A stretch of DNA of 34,841 nt from Actinomycetes bacterium (GCA_021784765.1 JAJYHN010000183.1:1-34841), one strand, 5' to 3'; positions 8,990 through 18,826 are shown, counted from the first letter of the stretch. Notes: generated from the letters alone by a model not told the origin. Program-made: numbers and translations.

Positions 8990-10198
8990 TCAGGGCGATG
9001 GCAGGGGTACAGCAGACCATGTCCTTCCACCGTCGATCGTGCGGAACACCTCCGACCAGGTCGAGCAGCCGGCCTTGTTCCCCGTGCACCCGTGCCCCGC
9101 AACCAGAGCCCACCCGACGGTGGGCGAACCAAATGAGGCCTCCACCACGCCGTGGAGATCCGGGACCGTGGCAACCGTCGTCCACGAGAGACCACCATCG
9201 ATCGTCTCGTGCACGCCCCCAGCAGGGGAGACGACGAACCAGGTCCGGGCGTCGACGACGGCCACCGCGACGTCGCCCGAGTCCTGCCCGAAGGTCGGGT
9301 CGCTGAGGGTGCCGGCCAACTGCCACGTGACTCCGAGATCGGTGGCGGTGTAGAAGGCCAGCGTCGAGGAGACGAAGCCCTGGTCCGTCTCCCCGCCCAC
9401 GATCGCCGGGAGCACGAGGTCCCCGCCGGCGACCGCAACGGGCAGGGCATCGTCGTACACCGCACCGGTCTCGCCCGGCGGCAAGGCGAGCTCGACGGGA
9501 GTCCAAGACTCGCCGGCGTCGTGCGTGACCTCGAGCCCGCCCGGCTGGGGACCGGTGAGCGCGAATCCATCGCCGTCTGTGACGAACGAGACCGGCCCGC
9601 TGAAGGACCCGGAGCCAAGCCGTCCCCACGTTCGGCCTGCGTCGGAGGTGGAATAGAGATAGCCCCATGTCGTCGCGCTGCTGCTTGGGCCCTCCACGAC
9701 GACCCATCCGTGGGCGGCGTCCGGGAACTACAACCCAAAGGATCCGTGTCCCTCGGAGAAGACTGTCGGCAGGGCAGCGCTGGACCAGGTCGCCCCGCCG
9801 TCGCCCGTCGAGGCCACGTCCACGGATCCGTCCGCCTGTTCCAACCCCACGGCGAGCGCTGAGACGGACGCCGGAGATCCCGCGGTGGCGCTGCCCGTGG
9901 GCCACAACACGCCCGCGTTCGCGGGCAACGCCAACGGTGTCCATGCGGTCCCGCCATCCGTGGTTCGCAGGACGCCGGTCGGGCTGATGACCCATGCCAC
10001 ATTCGGGCCTGCTGCCTCGACGAATGCCGGAGCGCTCGCCCCAGCCAGTCTCGTCCGACTCGCGACAGAAGGCGGCGACGTCGCTCCTCCCGCGGACTGC
10101 CCCGGACCGATCCGTGCACACGAAGCAGCAAGGATGACGAGAACGGCGATGGATCCAAGGCGATGGCGCTTCCCGAATGAACGAATGACCCGCCTCAT
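8990..10198 (-). pseudogene. YCF48/BNR-repeat-like secreted lipoprotein interrupted by one in-frame TAG (9728-9730)
   Basis: GGAGG-GCATG start at 10198: MRRVIRSFGKRHRLGSIAVLVILAASC (lipobox). Repeats VLRTTDGGTAWTP, VASTGDGGATWSS, HDAGESWTP, TIDGGLSWTT, RTIDGGRTWSA. Same frame continues through the TAG: SFGL*FPDAAHGWVVVEGPSSSATTWG. Confidence 0.8.
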
Positions 10199-10271
10199 GC
10201 TCGCCTCCAAGACTTGGCATTGGGATTGGGGAGTCCACCAGGGGCACGTGGCGTCCTCAGTCACACCGCCG

Positions 10272-11216
10272 CTAGGTCGCTGTGGCCCGCAGCCACCCCT
10301 CGAACCGGGGGTCGGCGGCCGCCGAGCGCAGGCGCTCGAAGTGCTCGGCGGCGTACGCGACGAAGTCGAAGTCGAGCTGGGAGATGCCCTGCTGCACGAC
10401 GCCCCACATCGCCTCGCGGAAGTCCGACATGAACCGCATGAGCCGCAGCGACGCCAGGTCGCGGGCCCGCACCTCCCCGAAGGTCGCGGCGAGCAGTGCC
10501 TCGTCGTGCTCGATCCCGAACCCGTGGTTGACGGAGAGGTTCGCGAGGTCGAAGAAGCGGTCGCCCATGCCCGCGTACTCCCAGTCGACGATGCGAACCG
10601 CGTGGCCGTCGTCGAGGAAGTTCGCGTTCAGCAGGTCGTTGTGGCAGAAGGCCTCCGGCTGCGGGCCGCGAGCCGCCCGGATGCGCTCGGCGACCTCCAT
10701 CGCCAGGTCGGCGCCGTCCGGGATCGGCACGCCGCGGGCCGCAGCGGTCGCGCGGTAGTCGCGCACGATGCGGTGGGCGTCGAAACGGCCGGGGACGGGG
10801 GGCGCCGCGTGGATGGCGCCGAGCGCGGCGGCCACGCGGGCGATCGTCGCGGGCTCGCGCATCGTCTCGGGCGGGATCGGCACGCCCTGGATGAAGCGGG
10901 TGACGAGCGACCCGTCGACGAAGGCGACCACCTCCGGGCCGACGCCGACCGAGGCCGCCATGCGGGTCGCGGCCGCCTCGGCCTCGCGGTCGACCCCGAG
11001 GAGCTCGGTATCGCGCCCGCCGATCCGAACGACGACGGGGATCGGCTCGCCCTGGACGGCGACCTTGAAGTTGTGGTTGGTGATGCCTCCGCCCAGGGGC
11101 TCGATCGATGTGGGGCGGTCGGGCCAGAGGGCGGTGGCGATGGCGCCGGCGGTGGCGAGTGGGTCGGCCGGTGCCGGCGGTGCGGAGGGCGCGGGCGGCG
11201 TGGACATGCGACGCAT
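10272..11216 (-). CDS. Choline/ethanolamine kinase-like phosphotransferase (APH fold)
   Basis: IEPLGGGITNHNFKV, FCHNDLLNANFLDDG, VRIVDWEYAGMGDRFFDLANLSVNHGF motifs. Confidence 0.88.
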   Translation of the reverse strand: MRRMSTPPAPSAPPAPADPLATAGAIATALWPDRPTSIEPLGGGITNHNFKVAVQGEPIPVVVRIGGRDTELLGVDREAEAAATRMAASVGVGPEVVAFVDGSLVTRFIQGVPIPPETMREPATIARVAAALGAIHAAPPVPGRFDAHRIVRDYRATAAARGVPIPDGADLAMEVAERIRAARGPQPEAFCHNDLLNANFLDDGHAVRIVDWEYAGMGDRFFDLANLSVNHGFGIEHDEALLAATFGEVRARDLASLRLMRFMSDFREAMWGVVQQGISQLDFDFVAYAAEHFERLRSAAADPRFEGWLRATAT

Positions 11217-11278
11217 CGTACCCGCATGGGGCGGTCGTGGAGGGGCCTCCCCGAACGAGGGCCTACGATTGGGTGGCC

Positions 11279-11857
11279 ATGTCGGTTCCGGAAGAGGTAG
11301 CGGTCGCGGATCTCGTGATCCGCCGGCTTCTCGAGGACGACGCGCCGGCCCTGCAGGCTGCGGTCCTCGAGAGCCTCGAGCATCTGCGGCCCTGGATGCC
11401 GTGGGTGGCGTTCGAGCCCCTGTCGATCGACGAGCGGCGGGAGCTCCTCGCCCGCTGGGGCCGGGAGTGGCAGGAGGGAACGCAGTACGGCTTCGGCGTG
11501 TTCCTGGGGGAGCAGCTGGCCGGCGTGTTCGGCCTCCACCGTAGGATCGGGCCTGGCGGCCTGGAGCTCGGTTACTGGATCCATCGGCGCCACACCGGTC
11601 GCGGCTACGCGACCCAGGCGGCGGCGGCTCTGACGTCGGTCGCGTTCGGCCTTCCCGACACCACGCATGTCGAGATCCACCACGACAAGGCCAACCTCGC
11701 CAGCGGGCGAATCCCCGAGAAGCTCGGGTTCCGACTCGTGCGGGAGGAGTCCGACGGGATCGAGGCGCCGGGCGAGACGGGCGTGAGCTGCATCTGGCGA
11801 GTGGAGCGCGACGCGTGGCGCCCGGACGCGGAGGCCCGGACCCTCACGCCACGCTGA
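11279..11857 (+). CDS. GNAT N-acetyltransferase (RimJ/RimL type)
   Basis: VIRRLLEDDAPALQAAVLES...ELGYWIHRRHTGRGYATQAAAALTSVAF...HHDKANLASGRIPEKLGFRLV; start set at MSVPEEV, in frame with ORF 11108-11857. Confidence 0.9.
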   Translation: MSVPEEVAVADLVIRRLLEDDAPALQAAVLESLEHLRPWMPWVAFEPLSIDERRELLARWGREWQEGTQYGFGVFLGEQLAGVFGLHRRIGPGGLELGYWIHRRHTGRGYATQAAAALTSVAFGLPDTTHVEIHHDKANLASGRIPEKLGFRLVREESDGIEAPGETGVSCIWRVERDAWRPDAEARTLTPR

Positions 11858-11901
11858 ACGAGCGCCCGGGCGTGTCGGCGCCGGACGGTACGATCGCAGC
11901 A

Positions 11902-14900
11902 GTGGAATCCTCCCCCCTGGCTCGGTTCTCCGAGGTCGCCCGTGGTTGGTTCGAGGGAGCGTTCGCCGGTCCGACGCCGGCGCAGGGCGAGGCGTGGGGC
12001 GCGATCGCCTCCGGCGAGGACGTCCTGGTCGTCGCGCCGACCGGATCCGGCAAGACCCTGGCGGCGTTCCTCTGGGCGCTGGATCGCCTCTCGGCCGAGG
12101 GACGGGCCGAGGACCCGATGCGGCGGCTCCGGGTCCTGTACGTCTCGCCCCTGAAGGCGCTCGCCGTCGACGTCGAGCGGAACCTGCGGGTGCCGCTCGC
12201 CGGGATGCGGGCCGTGGCCGGGCGGCTCGGAGTCGCTGCGCCGGAGGTCGAGGTCTCCATCCGCACGGGGGACACGCCGGGGGAGGAACGGAGACGGTTC
12301 GCGCGACGGCCGCCCGACATCCTCATCACGACGCCCGAGTCGCTGTTCCTGCTGCTGACCTCGCAGGCGCGGGAGGCGCTGGCCGGCCTCCGGACGGTGA
12401 TCGTCGACGAGGTCCACGCGGTCGCGGGGACCAAGCGGGGGGCGCACCTCGCGCTCAGCCTGGAGCGGCTCGACGCGCTGCTGGGGTCGCGGGCCCAGCG
12501 CATCGGGCTCTCGGCGACGGTGCGGCCTCCCGAGGAGGTCGCCCGATTCCTGGGGGGCGCCGGACGGCGGGTGACGGTGGTGGCGCCCCCGTCGCCCAAG
12601 CGCCTGGACCTGTCGGTGGTCGTGCCGGTCGATGACATGGCGGCCCTGGGCGAACCCGCCGACGAGATCGCCGGGGGGCCGGCGGTCGTGCCCGAGCCCC
12701 GGGCGAGCATCTGGCCGCACGTCGAGGAGCGGCTGGTCGAGCTCGTGCGCGCCCACCGCGCGACCCTGGTGTTCGCGAACTCGCGGCGCCTCGCCGAGCG
12801 CCTGTGCTCCCGCATCAACGAGCTTGCCGGCGAGGAGATCGCGCGGGCCCACCACGGCTCGGTCAGCCGTGAGCAGCGGGCGCTGATCGAGGAGGACCTC
12901 AAGGCCGGGCGGCTCCCGTGCGTGGTCGCGACCAGCTCGTTGGAGCTCGGAATCGACATGGGCGCGATCGACCTGGTGATCCAGGTGGAGTCCCCGCCGT
13001 CGGTGGCGAGCGGCCTGCAGCGGATCGGCCGGGCCGGCCACGAGGTCGGCGCGGTCAGCCGGGGGATCGTCTTCCCGAAGTTCCGCGGCGACCTCGTCGA
13101 GTCGGCGGTGGTCGTCGAGCGGATGCGCGCCGGGCTGATCGAGGAGGTCCGCGTCCCGCGCAACCCGCTCGACGTGCTCGCCCAGCACGTCGTGTCGATG
13201 GCCGCCATGGACGAGTGGACGCTCGACCGGCTCGAGGAGGTCGTGCGCCGGGCGGCGCCGTTCGCCGACCTCCCGCGCGGCGCCCTCGAGGGTGTGCTCG
13301 ACATGCTGGCGGGCCGCTATCCCTCCGACGAGTTCGCCGAGCTCCGCCCGCGCATCGTCTGGGACCGGGTCGAGGGGACGATCCGCGGCCGTCCCGGCGC
13401 CCAGCGGCTGGCCGTCACCTCCGGGGGCACGATCCCCGATCGGGGGCTGTTCGGCGTGTACCTCGCCGGGGATCGGCCGACCCGGGTCGGCGAGCTGGAC
13501 GAGGAGATGGTCTACGAATCGCGGGTCGGGGACGTCTTCGTGCTCGGCGCCTCGAGCTGGCGGATCGAGGACATCACCCACGATCGGGTCCTGGTGACCC
13601 CGGCGCCCGGCCAGCCGGGCGTGATGCCCTTCTGGCACGGGGACGCGCCGGGGCGCCCGGCCGAGCTCGGCCGGGCCGTCGGGGCGTTCGTCCGTGAGGT
13701 CTCGCGCCTGGACGAGGAGCGGCGGCGCGGGCGGCTGGCGGCAGCCGGACTCGACGAGCTGGCCGCGACGAACCTCTCCGCCTACCTCGACGAGCAGCGC
13801 GAGGCGACCGGCGTGCTGCCCGACGACCGCACGATCGTGCTCGAGCGCTTCCGCGACGACCTCGGGGACTGGCGCGTCTGCATCCACTCCCCGTTCGGCG
13901 CGCCGGTGCACGCGCCCTGGGCGCAGGCGATCGAGGCGCGGGTGCGGGAGCGACTCGGCCTGGAGGCCCAGACGATGTACTCCGACGACGGCATCGTCGT
14001 GCGGCTGCCGGAGGCCGACGAGGCGCCGCCCTCGGACTCGATCCTGTTCGGGCCCGAGGAGATCGAGGACCTTGTGGTCGCCCACCTCGGCAGCTCCGCC
14101 CTGTTCGCCAGCCGCTTTCGCGAGAGCGCGGCCCGCGCGCTGCTGCTGCCGCGGCGGCGGCCGGGGCAGCGGACGCCCCTCTGGCAGCAGCGCCAGCGGA
14201 GCGCCACGCTGCTGCAGGTCGCATCGAAGTACGGCTCGTTCCCGATCGTGCTGGAGACCTACCGGGAATGCCTGCAGGACGTGTTCGACCTTCCGGCCCT
14301 GCGGGAGCTGATGGCCGGGGTCCAGCGGCGGGAGGTGCGGGTGGTCGAGGTCGACACGACCTCGCCGTCCCCGTTCGCCCGCTCGCTGCTGTTCGGCTAC
14401 ATCGCGATCTTCATGTACGAGGGCGACGCGCCGCTCGCCGAGCGGCGGGCGCAGGCGCTGTCGCTCGACCGAGCCGTCCTGGCCGAGCTGCTCGGGCGCG
14501 AGGAGCTGCGCGAGCTGATCGACCCGGCGGCGCTGGCCGACCTGGAGCTCGAGCTGCAGCTGCTGGCCGAGGGTCGCCGGGCCCGGGGGCCCGACGAGCT
14601 GCACGACGCCCTGCGGCGGCTGGGGGACCTCGCGACCGCCGAGGCGCTGGCGCGCTCGGCCGACGCCGCCGGGACGCCCGGCTGGCTTGCCGAGCTCGAA
14701 GCCGGGCGCCGGGCGATCCGCGTCCGCGTCGCCGGTCAGGAGCGTTGGGCCGCGATCGAGGACGCCGGGAGGCTGCGGGACGCCCTCGGGACGGCGCCGC
14801 CCCCCGGCGTGCCGGCGGCATTCCTGGAGGCGGTCGCCGACCCGCTGGGGGACCTGATCGGACGCTACGCGAGGACGCATGGGCCGTTCGTGGCCGCGGA

Positions 14901-16335
14901 CGCCGCGGCGCGCCTCGGCCTCGGCGTCGCGGTGGTCGAGCAGACGCTCCGGCGGCTCGAGCGGGAGGGGCGGGCCGTCGAGGGCGAGTTCCGCCCGGGC
15001 GGGGAGGGCCGCGAGTGGGTCGACGTCGAGGTGCTCCGCGCCCTGCGGCGGCGCTCGCTGGCCGCCTACCGCCGCGAGGTCGAGCCGGTGCCCCAGCGGG
15101 CGCTCGGCCGGTTCCTCCCCGCGTGGCACGGGCTCGGGCCGCACGCGCCCTCGCGGTTCGACCTCGACGCGCTCTACCGCGCGATCGAGCAGCTGCAGGG
15201 GGTGCCGCTGCCGGCCTCGGCGCTGGAGCGCCAGATCCTGGCCCCGCGCCTGCCCGGGTACGCGCCGGCCGCGCTCGACGAGCTCTGCACGTCCGGCGAG
15301 GTCGTGTGGGCCGGGTCCGGCGCCCTCGGCAGCGACGACGGCTGGGTCGTGCTGGCCCTGGCCGACCGGGCGCCGCTGCTGCTGCCCGAGCCGGCGCCGG
15401 TCGAGCTGTCGCCCGCGGGCGAGGCCGTCATGGCGGTCCTGGCCGAGCGCGGGGCGCTGTTCTTCCGGCAGGTCGTCGACGCGGTCCGCGGCGAGCGCGA
15501 CGCCGAGGTGCTGCTCGCCCTCTGGGAGCTCGTCTGGGCCGGACACGCGACGAACGACACCCTCGCGCCGCTGCGGGCGCTGGTGTCGGGGGCGGGGCGG
15601 CGCCGTCCCGGCCGCGCTGCGGCCGCGCGGCGGCCCGGCGCCCGCCCGAGGTTCCCGACGCGCTCCGGTCCGCCCTCGGCGGCCGGACGGTGGAGCCTGC
15701 TGCCGGCCCGGGAGCCGGAGCCGACCCGGCGCCTGCACGCGGTCGCGGAGCAGCTGCTTGCCCGCCACGGCGTCCTGACGCGCGGCGCCGTCGCGGCCGA
15801 GCGCGTGGCGGGCGGGTTCGCGGCGCTCTATCCGGTGCTGCGGGCGTTCGAGGAGTCGGCCCGCTGCCGTCGCGGGTACTTCGTGGAAGGGCTCGGCGGC
15901 GCGCAGTTCGCGCAGGCCGGCGCCGTCGATCGTCTGCGGGCGATGGGGGAGCCGGCCGCGCCGCCGGCGACGCTGGTCCTGGCGGCCGCCGACCCGGCCA
16001 ACCCGTACGGCGCGGCCCTCCCGTGGCCGGACCGCGACGCGGAGCGCCCGGGCCACCGCCCGGGGAGGAAGGCCGGGGCGCTCGTGGCGCTGGTGGACGG
16101 CGAGCTCGCGCTGTACGTCGAGCGGGGCGGGCGGACGCTGCTCACCTACGCCGACGACCTCGAGACGCTGCAGCCGGCGGCCGACGCGCTGGCGCTCGCC
16201 GCGAGGGACGGCGCGCTCGGGACGCTCACGGTCGAACGCGCCGACGGGGTGGAGGTGTTCGACACGCCCCTCGCGCGGGCCCTCGCCGAGGCCGGGTTCC
16301 GTCCCACCGCGCGCGGGCTGCGGCTGCGCGGGTAG
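11902..16335 (+). CDS. lhr: Lhr-type ATP-dependent DEAD/DEAH helicase
   Basis: VVAPTGSGKTLAAFLWALDRL, VDEVHAVAGTKRGAHLALSLERL, GLSATVRPPEEVARFLGG, LVFANSRRLAERLCSRINEL, VATSSLELGIDMGAIDLVIQVESPPSVASGLQRIGRAGH; long Lhr-type C-terminal extension. GTG start inferred; the ORF extends upstream to 11815. Confidence 0.95.
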   Translation: MESSPLARFSEVARGWFEGAFAGPTPAQGEAWGAIASGEDVLVVAPTGSGKTLAAFLWALDRLSAEGRAEDPMRRLRVLYVSPLKALAVDVERNLRVPLAGMRAVAGRLGVAAPEVEVSIRTGDTPGEERRRFARRPPDILITTPESLFLLLTSQAREALAGLRTVIVDEVHAVAGTKRGAHLALSLERLDALLGSRAQRIGLSATVRPPEEVARFLGGAGRRVTVVAPPSPKRLDLSVVVPVDDMAALGEPADEIAGGPAVVPEPRASIWPHVEERLVELVRAHRATLVFANSRRLAERLCSRINELAGEEIARAHHGSVSREQRALIEEDLKAGRLPCVVATSSLELGIDMGAIDLVIQVESPPSVASGLQRIGRAGHEVGAVSRGIVFPKFRGDLVESAVVVERMRAGLIEEVRVPRNPLDVLAQHVVSMAAMDEWTLDRLEEVVRRAAPFADLPRGALEGVLDMLAGRYPSDEFAELRPRIVWDRVEGTIRGRPGAQRLAVTSGGTIPDRGLFGVYLAGDRPTRVGELDEEMVYESRVGDVFVLGASSWRIEDITHDRVLVTPAPGQPGVMPFWHGDAPGRPAELGRAVGAFVREVSRLDEERRRGRLAAAGLDELAATNLSAYLDEQREATGVLPDDRTIVLERFRDDLGDWRVCIHSPFGAPVHAPWAQAIEARVRERLGLEAQTMYSDDGIVVRLPEADEAPPSDSILFGPEEIEDLVVAHLGSSALFASRFRESAARALLLPRRRPGQRTPLWQQRQRSATLLQVASKYGSFPIVLETYRECLQDVFDLPALRELMAGVQRREVRVVEVDTTSPSPFARSLLFGYIAIFMYEGDAPLAERRAQALSLDRAVLAELLGREELRELIDPAALADLELELQLLAEGRRARGPDELHDALRRLGDLATAEALARSADAAGTPGWLAELEAGRRAIRVRVAGQERWAAIEDAGRLRDALGTAPPPGVPAAFLEAVADPLGDLIGRYARTHGPFVAADAAARLGLGVAVVEQTLRRLEREGRAVEGEFRPGGEGREWVDVEVLRALRRRSLAAYRREVEPVPQRALGRFLPAWHGLGPHAPSRFDLDALYRAIEQLQGVPLPASALERQILAPRLPGYAPAALDELCTSGEVVWAGSGALGSDDGWVVLALADRAPLLLPEPAPVELSPAGEAVMAVLAERGALFFRQVVDAVRGERDAEVLLALWELVWAGHATNDTLAPLRALVSGAGRRRPGRAAAARRPGARPRFPTRSGPPSAAGRWSLLPAREPEPTRRLHAVAEQLLARHGVLTRGAVAAERVAGGFAALYPVLRAFEESARCRRGYFVEGLGGAQFAQAGAVDRLRAMGEPAAPPATLVLAAADPANPYGAALPWPDRDAERPGHRPGRKAGALVALVDGELALYVERGGRTLLTYADDLETLQPAADALALAARDGALGTLTVERADGVEVFDTPLARALAEAGFRPTARGLRLRG

Positions 16336-16416
16336 GCCCGGCCCCCCGTCGCCCGGTCCGGCTCGCCCGGGTAGGATTCGGCCGTCCCATCGCCCGCAGT
16401 TCGTCAGGAGGGCAGC

Positions 16417-17721
16417 GTGAGTGCCGAACAGCCGACCGTCGTCTTCTTCCCCGAGGGGGCCTTCGGCCCGACCAACAACTGCATCGGCATCGGCGAGGTC
16501 CTGCGCGAGCGAGGCGCCCGGGTGGTGTTCGTGATCGAGGAGTCCTTCGCCGGGAACCTCGAGGCTCGAGGCTTCGAGGAGCGGCTGATGCGGCTGACGC
16601 CGCCGCCGGAGGTCGAGGAGGAGCCGGGACAGTACTGGAAGGACTTCGTCCGCGACACGGCACCGCAGCTCCGCAGGTCGACGATCGAGCAGCTCGAGGG
16701 ATTCATCAGGCCCGTGTGGCAGGGGCTCGTCGACGGCGCCCGGCACGTGGAGCCGCGCCTGCGCGAGATCTTCGACGAGGTGCGCCCCGACGTGATCGTC
16801 GAGGACAACGTCGTGGCCTTCCCCGCCGTCCTCACCGCGGGGGCGCCGTGGGTGCGGATCGTGTCGTGCAACCCGCTGGAGCTGAAGGACCCGGGGCTGC
16901 CGCCGCCGTTCTCCGGCCACCCGGCGGTGGATCCGTCCGGATGGGGAGAGTTCCGCCGCCGCTACGCCGAACTGCACGAGGACCTGCACGGCGAGTTCAG
17001 CGACTTCTGCATGGACCAGGGGGCGCCGCGCCTGCCGGAGGGCGAGTTCATGCTGGAGTCGCCCTGGCTGAACCTGTCGCTGTACCCGGAGGCGGCCGAC
17101 TACGCGCGGACGGTGCCGGTCGCCCCCACCTGGCGCCGGCTGGGCTCGTGCGTGCGGACCTCCGACGAGCCCTACGAGGTCCCGGGGGAGCTGCGGGAGG
17201 GGGACGGGAGGCTCGTCTACCTGTCGCTCGGCTCGCTGGGCTCGGCCGACGTCGAGCTGATGCAGCGGCTGATCGACGTGCTCGCCCCCACGCCCCACCG
17301 CTACATCGTGAGCGCGGGGCCGCAGCACCAGATGGTCCGGCTCGCCGACAACATGGCCGGGGCGGAGTTCCTGCCGCAGCCCTCGATCCTGCCGCAGGTC
17401 GACCTCGTGATCACCCACGGGGGCAACAACACCGTCACCGAGTGCTTCCACTTCGGCAAGCCGATGGTCGTGCTGCCGCTGTTCTGGGACCAGCACGACA
17501 ATGCCCAGCGCGTCGACGAGCTGGGGTTTGGAACGCGCCTCTCCACCTACGGGTTCGAGGACGGGGAGCTCACGTCGGCCGTCGATCGACTGCTCGCCGA
17601 CGAGGCGCTGCACGCGCGGCTCGCCGAGGTCTCCCGGACGCTGCAGGCGGACTCCGGGCGCGTCCGGGCGGCCGGCCTGATCGAGCGGGTGGCGCGGACG
17701 GGGGAGCCGGTCGCTCGCTGA
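16417..17721 (+). CDS. UDP-glycosyltransferase (GT1/MGT-like)
   Basis: VYLSLGSLGS..., LPQPSILPQVDLVITHGGNNTVTECFHFGKPMVVLPLFWDQHDNAQRVDELGFG signature; AGGAGGG before GTG. Confidence 0.92.
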   Translation: MSAEQPTVVFFPEGAFGPTNNCIGIGEVLRERGARVVFVIEESFAGNLEARGFEERLMRLTPPPEVEEEPGQYWKDFVRDTAPQLRRSTIEQLEGFIRPVWQGLVDGARHVEPRLREIFDEVRPDVIVEDNVVAFPAVLTAGAPWVRIVSCNPLELKDPGLPPPFSGHPAVDPSGWGEFRRRYAELHEDLHGEFSDFCMDQGAPRLPEGEFMLESPWLNLSLYPEAADYARTVPVAPTWRRLGSCVRTSDEPYEVPGELREGDGRLVYLSLGSLGSADVELMQRLIDVLAPTPHRYIVSAGPQHQMVRLADNMAGAEFLPQPSILPQVDLVITHGGNNTVTECFHFGKPMVVLPLFWDQHDNAQRVDELGFGTRLSTYGFEDGELTSAVDRLLADEALHARLAEVSRTLQADSGRVRAAGLIERVARTGEPVAR

Positions 17722-17781
17722 GCGGTGGGTACGCGGCCGGCACCGGCGAATCGTGGGGCCTTCACCGAGGCGGACGGAGGC

Positions 17782-17808
17782 GTGCCCGAGGGCGACACGA
17801 TCCACCCC
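17782..17808 (+). pseudogene. N-terminal remnant of a Nei2/Fpg-type DNA glycosylase
   Basis: GTG CCC GAG GGC GAC ACG ATC CAC = (M)PEGDTIH, the invariant start of Nei2/Fpg enzymes; homology ends where the convergent AlkA-like gene's stop codon (17810-17812) begins. Confidence 0.6.
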
Positions 17809-17809
17809 G

Positions 17810-18826
17810 CTAGAGACGGCGGAACGAACGGAGGGGTTGGCGGGGGCCGAACTTCGGCGCGCGGGCGCCGGCCAGCGCCAGCAGGCGCAGCACCCGGCCC
17901 CGGTGCCCTGCGTAGGGGCGCAGCAGCTCGAGCATGCGGGCGTCGTCGGCACGTGGCTCGCCGGCGAAGACCCAGGCGACGGTGTTCGGCAGGTGGTAGT
18001 CGCCGACCGGCACCGCGTCCGGGTCCCCGAACGCGGTGCCGGCGACCGCCGCGGCCGTCCACGCACCGACTCCCGGGATCGAGCGGAGCCGTCGCTGCCC
18101 CTCCTCGGATGAGCCCTCGAGCAGGCCCTCGAGCGCCGCGGCACGCGCGGCGGCGGCACGCACGGCGTTGGCGCGGCGCATCTCTATGCCGAACGCGTGG
18201 TAGGCGAAGTACGGCTCGCCGGCCAGTCGCTCCGGCCGGGGCGGCAGCAGCAGGCCGCCCTGGCCGCCCCCGATCCATCCCGCGGGCCCGGGCGCGGGCT
18301 CGCCCCAGGCGCGGACGAGGTCACGGTAGGAACGGATCGCCTCGATCGAGGTGACCTTCTGGGCGAGGATCGTCGGCAGCAGCGCCTCGAACACGGCGTT
18401 CGATCGCGTCACGCGAAGCCCCGGGAATCGACGATGGGCTTCGCGGACCGGCGACCCCCGCGGCGGGTCGAAGCCGTCGAGGGTATCGAGCCCGCCGAGC
18501 GCCTCGTGGGCGACCTCGAGGACCCACGCGGCGCCCGGCCCCCAGGCCTCGACGCGGATCCCTGCCTCGCGCGGCCGTGGCGCGTAGCGGACGGTTGCCG
18601 GCCCGAGGGGCGTCCTGGTCGCGCGCCACCATGCCCCGTCGGGCGCGACCGCGACGCACGGGTCCGATCGACCGACGCGCAGTGGCCCGAGGGTTGCCGG
18701 CAGGTCGACCGGCAGCCGGACGCGGACCAGTCTGCCGTGTGGGCCCGACCCGCTCGTTCGATATTCGGTTGTCGCGGGCGCGGTGGATCCCCGCATCCCG
18801 AGCATCGTATCCGGGGGGTGTGACAC
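17810..18826 (-). CDS. DNA-3-methyladenine glycosylase-like (HhH-GPD, AlkA type)
   Basis: FEALLPTILAQKVTSIEAIRSYRDLVRAWG..., HhH LRSIPGVGAWTAAAVAGTAFGDPDAVPVGDYHLPN with catalytic-type Asp. Confidence 0.9.
   Translation of the reverse strand: MSHPPDTMLGMRGSTAPATTEYRTSGSGPHGRLVRVRLPVDLPATLGPLRVGRSDPCVAVAPDGAWWRATRTPLGPATVRYAPRPREAGIRVEAWGPGAAWVLEVAHEALGGLDTLDGFDPPRGSPVREAHRRFPGLRVTRSNAVFEALLPTILAQKVTSIEAIRSYRDLVRAWGEPAPGPAGWIGGGQGGLLLPPRPERLAGEPYFAYHAFGIEMRRANAVRAAAARAAALEGLLEGSSEEGQRRLRSIPGVGAWTAAAVAGTAFGDPDAVPVGDYHLPNTVAWVFAGEPRADDARMLELLRPYAGHRGRVLRLLALAGARAPKFGPRQPLRSFRRL

Noticed and set aside
9728-9730. Genome-wide TAG recoding or pyrrolysine to explain the in-frame TAG
   Set aside because: TAG terminates pheA, lhr, the CPBP gene and the AlkA-like gene in this window, so it works as a normal stop.
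8905-10247. 417-aa and 442-aa minus ORFs over the lipoprotein
   Set aside because: Arg/Ser-rich shadow frames; the real frame is 8990-10198, shown by lipobox and DGG-W repeats.
11605-18159. 2184-aa minus-strand ORF and other long antisense ORFs (2715-6608 -, 14268-17813 +, 20071-22500 +, 28648-31131 +)
   Set aside because: Antisense or alternate frames of clearly recognisable genes; low-complexity Arg/Pro/Gly/Ala composition typical of high-GC shadow ORFs.
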